From Parabacteroides bouchesdurhonensis (GTDB taxonomy: Bacteria; Bacteroidota; Bacteroidia; Bacteroidales; Tannerellaceae), in NCBI RefSeq assembly GCF_900186615.1, contig NZ_LT896588.1, positions 3,288,348 to 3,352,347 of the forward strand: a DNA stretch of 64,000 bases, given 5' to 3'. The notes under the pieces are model-generated. The model worked only from the letters and a program-made list of their open reading frames with translations. It was not told where the DNA came from and ran no database searches. Position numbers and translations under genes: made by a program. Each line of letters opens with the position of its first letter. The first letter of the stretch is position 1. Positions 7,622 to 15,058 of this stretch are shown one piece after another.

Positions 7622-9397
7622 ATGATGAAAATAAAATTCAAAAAAAGGTATTTCTTTTACTCTATCTGTGCTTTATTGATAATTATTCTTCACGCACCTA
7701 TAGAGGGATGTATTAGAATGTATAAGATTCACTATAAATTTAGTGCTACAATTGATCTAACACGCGATTCGATATTTAGAGAATTTAAAACACAAAAGCC
7801 ATACTTTCCGGAGGAATTTAATGAGCAAGCCCGCTTGTTCTATTTATGTAAAGTATGGGGATTTGTGAAATACCATGGAGAAAACCCTTTACTCCATTCT
7901 GTTATCGACAGTTTATTGATAGTAGCTATACCACATGCAATTAGTTCTACAAATAAAAAAGAGTTTTCAACAATACTGAAAATGTTTATTTCTCCTGCAT
8001 TAGATTATCCATCTACCAGGGAAAAAACATACACAAATATTAATGATTATGTATTGTTTGATAACCTATGGATGAATGATACACTCTGTTTGTACGATAA
8101 AATTAAAGCAGACTTAAATACTATTTGGATAAAGCATACCGGTAAAAATAATTTTGCATTCAATAAGAAGAGTACTGGAAATATTCGTTTAATGAATGAA
8201 GTTAATTATCCAGAATTTCCTGATGAGAAAAAACGCCTGTTAGGCCTGTTCAGGTACTGGAATCTCATTAATTATTTCTACGTTTATAAGAATCATATGG
8301 ATGAAAATTGGGATAAAGTTTTATATGAATCCATTCCTGATTTTAAGAATGCAGATACCCGAAAGAAATACCATCAAGCAATTTATCGATTGACCAATCG
8401 ATTACGGGATACTCATGCTTCATACCCACCAACAATAGACAAAGTAGTTTTTGGCCCATACAGACCTAATTTTAGATTAATGCTTATTGACAATACATAC
8501 ATTATTAGTAAAATTAGGTTACCACACTATGACAAAGATAATTTCAAAGTGGGAGATATCGTAATAGAAATAGATGGTCAGGATATTCATACTTTAAGCG
8601 ATAGCTTAGGGCAATATGTTTGTGGAGGAAACTATTGGTCAAATCAATCATTTCTGTGCAATGCTATTTTATCACGAAGAGATTCTTCTACACTTTTTAC
8701 TCTTGTAAGGAACAAAGACACATTATTTGTAAAATCAAAAAATTATCAAGTATATGAAATGTTTCAAGCTGAAAGAAAAAAAGAAAGGGAAAATGAAAAA
8801 AAGCAATTATATAAGTGGATAAACGATAGTATTGCCTATTGGGATTTGCGTTCGGTGACTGCGGATAATTATAATAGAAACTATAAATCTATCCAATCGG
8901 CTTCTGTAATTATTTTGGATTTAAGATGTTATCCATGTACAGATTTGATATTATATTTAACCAATTCGTTTGTCCCGCCAAACTCATTCTTCGCATACGG
9001 AACCTATCCGGATGCACGTTTCCCCGGTATGATCAGATATCAGAAAACCACTTCTGAAAGTATAGGTAACAAAGATTATTACAAAGGGAAAGTAATTGTT
9101 CTGATAAATGAATGGACAGAAAGCTATTCGGAATATACGACAATGGCCTTGCAAGTAAATCCCAAAACAATAACCGTAGGTAATTCTTCATCAGGTTCAG
9201 ACGGTAATATTACTACTTTTGAATTTCCAGGAGGGGTTAAGACTATTTATTCGGGAATAGGCATTTATTATCCGGATTTTACCTCAACTCAACGGACAGG
9301 AGTGAAAATTAACTACACTGTAGAGCCAACCATAAAAAGTATAAAACAAGGTATAGATGTAGCCTATGAAAAAGCTGTGGAAATTGCCAAACAATGA
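7622..9397 (+). CDS. S41 family (tricorn-like) peptidase, membrane-anchored
   Basis: About 591 residues. A basic start and one hydrophobic segment (YFFYSICALLIIILHAPI) form a signal anchor, placing the protease outside the cytoplasmic membrane; the upstream in-frame ATG at 7595 would only add a polar stub, so I prefer 7622. Next comes LCKVWGFVKYHGENPL, typical of Bacteroidales S41 proteins, a second similar unit LFRYWNLINYF, a PDZ-like region (FKVGDIVIEIDGQDI) and the protease core. Near position 500 of the protein, WTESYSEYTTMAL aligns with the TaSasE nucleophile motif, so the first Ser is the probable catalytic residue, followed by VGNSSSGSDG. In this cluster it could cut the leader or degrade/process the exported peptide; that role is inferred. 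Confidence 0.8.
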   Translation: MMKIKFKKRYFFYSICALLIIILHAPIEGCIRMYKIHYKFSATIDLTRDSIFREFKTQKPYFPEEFNEQARLFYLCKVWGFVKYHGENPLLHSVIDSLLIVAIPHAISSTNKKEFSTILKMFISPALDYPSTREKTYTNINDYVLFDNLWMNDTLCLYDKIKADLNTIWIKHTGKNNFAFNKKSTGNIRLMNEVNYPEFPDEKKRLLGLFRYWNLINYFYVYKNHMDENWDKVLYESIPDFKNADTRKKYHQAIYRLTNRLRDTHASYPPTIDKVVFGPYRPNFRLMLIDNTYIISKIRLPHYDKDNFKVGDIVIEIDGQDIHTLSDSLGQYVCGGNYWSNQSFLCNAILSRRDSSTLFTLVRNKDTLFVKSKNYQVYEMFQAERKKERENEKKQLYKWINDSIAYWDLRSVTADNYNRNYKSIQSASVIILDLRCYPCTDLILYLTNSFVPPNSFFAYGTYPDARFPGMIRYQKTTSESIGNKDYYKGKVIVLINEWTESYSEYTTMALQVNPKTITVGNSSSGSDGNITTFEFPGGVKTIYSGIGIYYPDFTSTQRTGVKINYTVEPTIKSIKQGIDVAYEKAVEIAKQ

Positions 9398-9425
9398 TCT
9401 TAAAAAGCGAGTGGAAATTAAGTTG

Positions 9426-9646
9426 AGAGATATGTTAGGAAATATCGATGGCCCTCCTATGTAACTTTTAACAGAGGTTATTGTATTGCCAATATGTATC
9501 CTTACGAACTTAAAGAGCAATTGGAAAAAGCGTTATCAAAATCAGATAAAATGACACCAGAGATGAAGGATAAGCTGATAAAATTAAATAACAGCCTCAC
9601 CGAAGATGACGATAATGTGCTGTTTATTGGAAAACTTAAGCTCTAA
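9426..9646 (+). pseudogene. C-terminal relic of a 6-bladed propeller gene
   Basis: An open frame without a start reads RWPSYVTFNRGYCIANMYPY, then KMTPEMKDKLIKLNN and DDDNVLFIGKLKL before the stop at 9644. The last part matches the usual ending of Bacteroidales propeller lipoproteins (acidic pair, N, then xxxxKLK). The DNA from about 9470 to 9590 is nearly identical to 4060-4180. The rest of the gene is missing. A 50-codon product from the ATG at 9494 is possible but unlikely to be functional. Confidence 0.65.
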
Positions 9647-9683
9647 ACATCTTATTGTAAAACAAGAAATTACTTAACTCTAT

Positions 9684-10913
9684 ATGAAGATTATTAGTTC
9701 AGAAAGAATAGTTGTTTCATTAACATTATTAATAGCCAGTTTGGCCTGTTCTTATTATAATGAGAATAGCTATGAGCAGATTAATATAGAGCGTGCATTC
9801 GTTGATACCGGCGAATTGTCCGTCACGGATATAGGTGATCATATCTCTTACGTTCCATTGGAAACAACAGATGAATCTTTGATAGGCAAAAGGGCTTATG
9901 TCAGGATGTTGAAAGATAAATTGTTTGTAGGATCTTTCCAGCAGCCCATAAAGATGTTTGATAAAGAAACTGGTAAATATATTCGGACGGTTGGAAATAT
10001 AGGTCAAGGAGCAAATGAGTATACATTGCTAGACAATATTCCCGTTTTCTGGATAGATGAAACATCTGAAATTATTTATGTACAAACGGAAGGAAATAGT
10101 GTTTTACGTTTTGATGTGAATGGAAATCCATTGGGTAGTATAAATCTGCCTGAGAACTTTCCCCGATTAACGACAGTTTCTCAAATCACAGCGGAAAACA
10201 AGCTATATATTTACAAACAAACTCTGTTTAATAAGCTTGATAATAAAATATTAATGTATGATATTCAAAATAAAAACATAGAAAAATATTTCTTGAATAA
10301 AGATGAACCCATTTCTACCGATGAGTTTTCTCAACCCCCATTAATCATTTCCGGATTCGGAAATATACCGGTTTCAACCAGGTGTATGATCTTTTCACTG
10401 AAAGGCAACCGAATGTTTTTCCACTATACCGAAAATCCATGTTTATGGGCTTTTGGTAAAAATATATATTTTAAAGAACAATTCAATGACACAATCTATC
10501 AGGTTCTGGACAGTAAAATGAAGCCTAGGTTTGTTTTTAATCTGGGGGATATGCACTGTGCATATGAAGACAGGTTCAATATTGAAGGAAGCCAGAACAA
10601 GATTTTTATCGACTATATATTAGAGGGAAAAAACGTACTGTTTTTTGTATTCCACATAAATTATTATAACCTACAGAATGCGAAGACTTATTGGGGAATC
10701 TATAATAAAAAAGACAAGTCTGTTAAAGTGACAGATAAGCTTCAGATTAAGAAGCCGGCAAATGGATATTTTGCCGGAGAACTACAAACTGCCACCTCAG
10801 AAGGTCAGTTGCTTGGGCTGGTTGATGCTGCATCTTTTATTGAAAATATAAATGTTGACAATTTACACGACATATCGGAGGATGATAACCACATAGTCAT
10901 AATAGTTGAATAA
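9684..10913 (+). CDS. 6-bladed beta-propeller lipoprotein
   Basis: 409 residues. The signal ends at the lipobox ASLAC near residue 22. Family signs are YVPLETTDESLIGK, MFDKETGKYIRTVGNIGQGANEY (first 12 residues FDKETGKYIRTV form a blade strand pair) and a terminal strand ISEDDNHIVIIV. It is a paralogue of the protein at 2708 but strongly diverged. It closes cassette 2, after the S41 peptidase and a relic of another propeller. The family is common beside small secreted peptides in gut Bacteroidales; its ligand is unknown. Confidence 0.8.
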   Translation: MKIISSERIVVSLTLLIASLACSYYNENSYEQINIERAFVDTGELSVTDIGDHISYVPLETTDESLIGKRAYVRMLKDKLFVGSFQQPIKMFDKETGKYIRTVGNIGQGANEYTLLDNIPVFWIDETSEIIYVQTEGNSVLRFDVNGNPLGSINLPENFPRLTTVSQITAENKLYIYKQTLFNKLDNKILMYDIQNKNIEKYFLNKDEPISTDEFSQPPLIISGFGNIPVSTRCMIFSLKGNRMFFHYTENPCLWAFGKNIYFKEQFNDTIYQVLDSKMKPRFVFNLGDMHCAYEDRFNIEGSQNKIFIDYILEGKNVLFFVFHINYYNLQNAKTYWGIYNKKDKSVKVTDKLQIKKPANGYFAGELQTATSEGQLLGLVDAASFIENINVDNLHDISEDDNHIVIIVE

Positions 10914-11645
10914 TCAGCACATTACGAACGGGTTAAAAGGATATATCTTTATAATTTTGATTTTTATAGTTTTAATAAATTATATCCCCTCAGCAAATAA
11001 TCGAAGTTGAAAGTCCTTCCTAGCTGATATAGTACTTAACTATTGAAGATATAAATAACACAAAAGTCCATTCACTCAAACTTCAAATAGCTGAATCAAA
11101 TATTTACCTTTAGATATTAAAGCTAAAAAACAAAAATGTCATAATATTAATTCAATATTAACAATTATCAGCTAGTTAAATAAAGAGTTAATAATAGCAA
11201 GAGAAAGGAAATGAATATTGATCCTTTCCTATAACGATCCATTTATTATTTGATTTTTACAAATATTCAAGCAAAAAAGTTCCCCTTTTAAGACTTTTAT
11301 TCGATGTCATTGAAATGTCATTGTAATAACATGTTTGTTTATGATGTTTTTTGATACTTTCACACATAAAATTTTTATAGAATTAAAAAACAGTTTTTAC
11401 ATAAATATGCATGGGGCTTTTTCTAAATAAAACAATATAAAATTACAACTCTAAAAACATCCCACTAAAGAAAGGAGGCTAGGCAAAGATATAGAAAATT
11501 TAAAATAAATAGTATATTCTACCATTACGATAGGATGGCATAGAATAAAATTTTATAGAATTTTTAAATTCAACCTTTAATACACAGGCATTTTACTTGT
11601 TATAAATAATAAAAACGAATCATCTACTAAAAAACAAAAATTTAT
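10914..11645 (+). other. 732-bp intergenic region with cassette promoter copy 3
   Basis: No open frame of note. It is very AT-rich and contains the third copy of the cassette promoter at 11304-11362. From there to the NVEALA start at 11646 is a leader of about 280 nt in which I see no gene; an AAAGGAGG motif at 11472-11479 is not followed by a plausible start codon. Confidence 0.6.
11304..11362 (+). promoter_or_regulatory. cassette promoter, copy 3
   Basis: ATGTCAT repeats at 11304-11310 and 11315-11321, separated by TGAA, then exactly 33 bp to TACTTTCA (11355-11362), a -7-like box with the last G changed. The upstream 15 bp (ACTTTTATTCG) also match copy 1. It would drive the NVEALA cassette. 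Confidence 0.62.
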
Positions 11646-11897
11646 ATGAAAAATATGATTAAGATTGTTTTTGTTGCAATAGTTGCAGCAATTGCTGGAT
11701 ATGGTGTTTATACTAGCCAAAAATCAAGTATCAAGTTAGGTTGGTCTTCCATTGAAGTAGAAGCCCTTGCAGGATGTGAAGTATCTTCTAGTGGTTCAAG
11801 TAACGGAGGATATTGTTCATCAAACTATGGAGGTTCTGGGGATTCATGTACAACTACTGGCGATTCCGGGGCAGTGCGTTGCAGTGGTAATTTTTAA
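11646..11897 (+). CDS. NVEALA-type small secreted peptide
   Basis: 83 residues. An N-terminal hydrophobic segment (KIVFVAIVAAIAGYGVY) is followed by a spacer and the motif SIEVEALAGCE at residues 37-47, a variant of the NVEALA signature (Pfam NVEALA). The rest is a Gly/Ser-rich tail with four Cys, no charged clusters, e.g. NGGYCSSNYGG and AVRCSGNF. In the family the segment up to EALA is thought to be a leader-like region; the mature peptide would be the Cys-containing tail. The gene heads cassette 3 and is followed by a strong hairpin. Function of the family is not established. Confidence 0.78.
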   Translation: MKNMIKIVFVAIVAAIAGYGVYTSQKSSIKLGWSSIEVEALAGCEVSSSGSSNGGYCSSNYGGSGDSCTTTGDSGAVRCSGNF

Positions 11898-11906
11898 ATT
11901 AATAGT

Positions 11907-11930
11907 AAGGAGAGGGGATCCTCTCCTTTT
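11907..11930 (+). terminator. hairpin terminator after NVEALA gene
   Basis: AAGGAGAGG (11907-11915) pairs with CCTCTCCTT (11920-11928), loop GGAT, followed by TT. It starts 9 nt after the NVEALA stop and precedes the lipoprotein gene by 11 nt, so read-through is probably partial, giving more peptide than downstream protein. Confidence 0.75.
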
Positions 11931-11941
11931 AAAAGAATATT

Positions 11942-13090
11942 ATGAAATTAATAAAATTATATATATATATATTTAGTATCATAATCTTTCATTCATGCAT
12001 GGGTGAAAGAAATAATTATTACAGAAAAGGGGCAAATGAATATACAATCGAATTGGTGGGAGAAAAAATGTTTCTATTGGATTCAATGACAGCTCAAACG
12101 GTTAACTACATGCAATTACTCGGAGATACATCTTTGGCAATTTTTAACTCTCCGATGAATAATATCTGTTTATTTGATTGGACAACAGGGAAAGAAAAAT
12201 TAAAAATTAATTTGCATAAAGAAGGGCCTAATGCAGTAAGAGGTATCAGGGGCTTTTATTTTCAATCTAAAGATTCTATATGGTTATATAATGAGTGGAA
12301 AAAAGAACTATATCTGGTAGATGCAGATGGAAACCTGAAGGAAAAAAGGCATCTACAAGATTTATTATATCCTATAGCTAAACAACTATATTCCGTTTCT
12401 CCTTTTCCACAAACAAATGTCCCAATTAGGAAAGTAGATAACAAATTAGTTTTGCAAGGAATGAATGATGTAATATCAGATGAAGTGTTTCCGGCAGTAA
12501 CAATATTGTATGATTTGAATGTAAGCAAACTGGATATTAAGAATCCATATCCCGCTGTATATTCTAATAAAAATAAAATTAATGATGAATGGAACACTTT
12601 TGCATATAGACAGGTTCCTTATACTCTAAATGACAAAAAAGAAATCGTTTCTGGGTTTCCTGCAAGCGACAGTATTGTGGTATATAATATGAATACAGAC
12701 AGCTATACCTCTGTTTTTGCAGGATATTCTGAAGAAACTAATATAAAACCATATGTGCCGACGTCGCGAACAGCCACACAGAGAAATTACCTAGAACAGT
12801 ATCAATATACAAGTATTTTATATGATACTTATCGAAATTTATATTATCGGTTAGTTGTACTTCCTAAAACAGATTATGATTTGAATGATGCTGCAACCCA
12901 ACATAAAGATTTGGCTGTAATAATCCTAAGTAAAGACTTCAAGAAGGTTGGTGAGTATCAATTGGAACACGACCAATATATGTATATAAATTCATTTGTT
13001 GCCTCCGACGGGCTTTGTATTAATGTCTTTTCAGAAGACGATGATTATTTGAAGTTTAAAGTATTAAAAGTTACAAAGAATGAAAAATAA
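11942..13090 (+). CDS. DUF4221-like lipoprotein
   Basis: 382 residues. Signal sequence LYIYIFSIIIFHSC with a lipobox at Cys 19, so lipid-anchored. The body has repeated short beta-strand patterns (NNICLFDWTTGKEKLKI, KDSIWLYNEWKKELYLVDAD, LAVIILSKDFKKVGEYQL) that suggest a beta-propeller like that of DUF4221 / TolB-like Bacteroidales lipoproteins found beside NVEALA genes. The assignment to DUF4221 is by memory of the pattern. The last 11 bp overlap the start of the next gene, indicating coupling. Confidence 0.62.
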   Translation: MKLIKLYIYIFSIIIFHSCMGERNNYYRKGANEYTIELVGEKMFLLDSMTAQTVNYMQLLGDTSLAIFNSPMNNICLFDWTTGKEKLKINLHKEGPNAVRGIRGFYFQSKDSIWLYNEWKKELYLVDADGNLKEKRHLQDLLYPIAKQLYSVSPFPQTNVPIRKVDNKLVLQGMNDVISDEVFPAVTILYDLNVSKLDIKNPYPAVYSNKNKINDEWNTFAYRQVPYTLNDKKEIVSGFPASDSIVVYNMNTDSYTSVFAGYSEETNIKPYVPTSRTATQRNYLEQYQYTSILYDTYRNLYYRLVVLPKTDYDLNDAATQHKDLAVIILSKDFKKVGEYQLEHDQYMYINSFVASDGLCINVFSEDDDYLKFKVLKVTKNEK

Positions 13091-13511
13091 AGTTTTATTG
13101 TTTCTATTAATGTGCTCAATGTATTCTTGTTCTACTCAATCTGATAATTTGCAAACATATTTGAATGGACAAATAGATAAATATTATGCTTCATCAGCAT
13201 TATCTAATTATTCTTATATTGTAATTATTCCTAGAAAAGGATGCCATGCTTGCACAATGGAAGCAGATGCATTTTTTTTGAAGAATAAAGATAATGATAG
13301 ATACTTATTCATTTTTACCAATTTAGTTTCAGAAAAATTGTTAAAAATAGAAATAGGATATGAAAATGTAAACAAAAAAAATGTATTAATTGATAAGATT
13401 GGTCGTTTTCATTCCTCTCAATATATAGATAGCGAATATCCTTTATTATTAACAAAGAAAAAAGATGGCCAATATCAATGTAGCTACCTTCTAGATTCAG
13501 ACGGATCATAA
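13080..13511 (+). CDS. thioredoxin-like CxxC lipoprotein
   Basis: 143 residues. Lipoprotein signal LLFLLMCSMYSC with acylated Cys near 17. A strand YSYIVIIPRKGCHACTMEAD carries a CHAC (CxxC) redox-type motif after a beta strand, as in thioredoxin folds, and a cis-Pro-like YPLLL follows near residue 123. It is small for a full thioredoxin fold and may be a minimal or degenerate one. Its position behind a four-Cys peptide gene suggests a role in that peptide's disulfide state, but this is inference. Confidence 0.6.
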   Translation: MKNKVLLFLLMCSMYSCSTQSDNLQTYLNGQIDKYYASSALSNYSYIVIIPRKGCHACTMEADAFFLKNKDNDRYLFIFTNLVSEKLLKIEIGYENVNKKNVLIDKIGRFHSSQYIDSEYPLLLTKKKDGQYQCSYLLDSDGS

Positions 13512-13805
13512 TAATTGTAACTTTCTGATGCTTTATTTTTATAGAAAATAGAGAAATACATTTAAAAATGATATTATATCAGATTTATCATTGGAGAATA
13601 TAAAAATATACATTCAGCTAGCAAAGAAGAAGTCTCAAACTATTATCGCAAATTATGTAAGGGAAGCTTAACAAGCTTAGCGAAATAATACAGCGCAAAG
13701 TCAATAATAGCAAAAAATAAATTAACATCAACAAGGATAACGACCTTCAACTGGGACGCTAAATTTTCGAATAATATTTCAAGTTTGATTTTCGCCAATC
13801 CAAAG

Positions 13806-13889
13806 TACGCAGGATGAGACTTGAACTCACACGCCGTAACCGGCACTACCCCCTCAAAGTAGCGTGTCTACCAATTCCACCACCTGCGC
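13806..13889 (-). tRNA. tRNA-Leu (GAG)
   Basis: Reverse complement folds as a class II tRNA: acceptor GCGCAGG, D-loop AATTGGTAGA, anticodon stem CTACT/GGTAG around TTGAGGG (anticodon GAG), long variable arm and GAGTTCAAGTCTC as T-arm. CCA is not encoded. Its 3' end faces the accessory region at lower coordinates. Confidence 0.95.
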
Positions 13890-13903
13890 ATAAAAAATAA
13901 GGG

Positions 13904-13987
13904 TGCCCAGAACAGGACTCGAACCTGCACGATCGCAAAACCACTCGCACCTGAAACGAGCGCGTCTACCAATTCCGCCACCTGGGC
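13904..13987 (-). tRNA. tRNA-Leu (CAG)
   Basis: Reverse complement begins GCCCAGGTGGCGGAATTGG. Anticodon stem CTCGT/GCGAG encloses TTCAGGT, anticodon CAG. Variable arm and the T-arm CAGGTTCGAGTCCTG are intact; CCA is not encoded. Confidence 0.95.
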
Positions 13988-14032
13988 ATTCATTACATAA
14001 TGAAGTGATCTCTTCCACTTCTGTTATCTGAG

Positions 14033-14105
14033 AGCGGAAGACGGGACTCGAACCCGCGACCCTAACCTTGGCAAGGTTATGCTCTACCAACTGAGCTACT
14101 TCCGC
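14033..14105 (-). tRNA. tRNA-Gly (GCC)
   Basis: 73 nt, starting GCGGAAGTAGCTCAGTTGG on the minus strand. Anticodon loop TTGCCAA within TAACC/GGTTA gives anticodon GCC; T-arm CGGGTTCGAGTCCCG; acceptor closed by CTTCCGC with discriminator T. First gene of the Gly-Leu-Leu cluster. Confidence 0.95.
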
Positions 14106-14116
14106 GATAACGGGTG

Positions 14117-14147
14117 CAAAGATAGAGGTAATTTTTAATTTCACAAA
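14117..14147 (-). promoter_or_regulatory. promoter of the tRNA cluster
   Basis: On the minus strand TTTG (14144-14147), 19 bp, then TATCTTTG (14117-14124): a full match to the Bacteroidales -33/-7 consensus, ending 11 bp before tRNA-Gly. Confidence 0.8.
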
Positions 14148-14205
14148 ACATCAATACACTTTTTTCGTATGCCCCCCAGTTGCCTCTTTAGCCCGCTCTA
14201 AATAA

Positions 14206-15018
14206 CTAAATTCTAGCGATCAGATCTTTGAACAAAACACTCATTACCGAAGCGGCTTTATCTGCGGCTTTAATAACATCGGCACCGTCATTTACAAAAT
14301 CATCGGCAAAATGGTAGCCTTCATTGGTGATTACGGACATACCAAATACCCGTATGCCGGCATGACGTGCAACTATTACCTCAGGAACGGTACTCATACC
14401 GATGGCATCCCCTCCTACTTTTCCATAAAAAGCATATTCTGAGGGCGTTTCATACGAAGGCCCTGTCAACCCTACATACACGCCTTTCTTTAAAGAGATA
14501 CTATGTGATGCGGCAATATCTTCCATACAACGGATAAATTCACGGTCATAAGCACGTGTCATATCAGGAAAACGCGTCCCGAATTTTTCATTATTAGGTC
14601 CGATCAAAGGATTGGGCATCATATTAATATGGTCACGGATAATCATCAAGTCACCTACTTTAAACGTATTATTGATTCCACCTGCAGCATTTGAAACCAA
14701 TAAGTTTTCGATTCCCAGCAATTTCATTACACGAACAGGAAAAGTAACCTGCTGCATCGAATATCCTTCATAATAGTGAAAACGGCCCTGCATAGCTAAA
14801 ACAGTCTTCCCTCCCAACTTTCCGCAAATAAGATTCCCTTTATGTCCTGTTGCCGTAGAATTCATAAAATTAGGAATCTCTTTGTAAGGAATTATTGTAG
14901 CATCTTCTATTTGTTCGGCCAACGAACCTAATCCACTACCCAATATAATCGCGGTTTTAGGATTTCCTGAAATATGAGAAACTAAATAATCAGCCGTTTC
15001 ATCGTATAAATCTTTCAT
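14206..15018 (-). CDS. purine nucleoside phosphorylase (PNP-2 type)
   Basis: 270 residues from the Met at 15018 ([12 protein letters not shown]), which aligns best with family starts. It cleaves inosine, guanosine or related nucleosides with phosphate to the free base and ribose-1-phosphate. Motifs: [11 protein letters not shown] (phosphate site), [20 protein letters not shown] and the purine-binding [12 protein letters not shown] plus SVITN. Length is normal for trimeric PNP. It is preceded on the strand by MTA/SAH deaminase (31-bp spacing or so); that pair can turn methylthioadenosine into methylthioinosine and then into hypoxanthine and sugar phosphate. Confidence 0.93.
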   Translation of the reverse strand: MKDLYDETADYLVSHISGNPKTAIILGSGLGSLAEQIEDATIIPYKEIPNFMNSTATGHKGNLICGKLGGKTVLAMQGRFHYYEGYSMQQVTFPVRVMKLLGIENLLVSNAAGGINNTFKVGDLMIIRDHINMMPNPLIGPNNEKFGTRFPDMTRAYDREFIRCMEDIAASHSISLKKGVYVGLTGPSYETPSEYAFYGKVGGDAIGMSTVPEVIVARHAGIRVFGMSVITNEGYHFADDFVNDGADVIKAADKAASVMSVLFKDLIARI

Positions 15019-15058
15019 CTTATTCATGCTCTTCTTACTTTATTTATTGTCATTAAAA

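Noticed and set aside
11942-11980. ATATAT run near the start of the DUF4221-like gene
   Set aside because: A short dinucleotide run within the signal-peptide codons; possible slippage site, but no evidence of phase variation since the frame is open and no alternative is suggested.
13552-13671. Short plus-strand frame ending LAKKKSQTIIANYVREA
   Set aside because: It looks protein-like but has no start and only about 39 codons. It could be a gene relic beside the tRNA cluster; not enough to call.
13643-14144. Minus-strand frames of 67 and 96 codons
   Set aside because: The second runs through the tRNA genes, and the first overlaps the end of tRNA-Leu(GAG); both are shadows of RNA genes and spacer.
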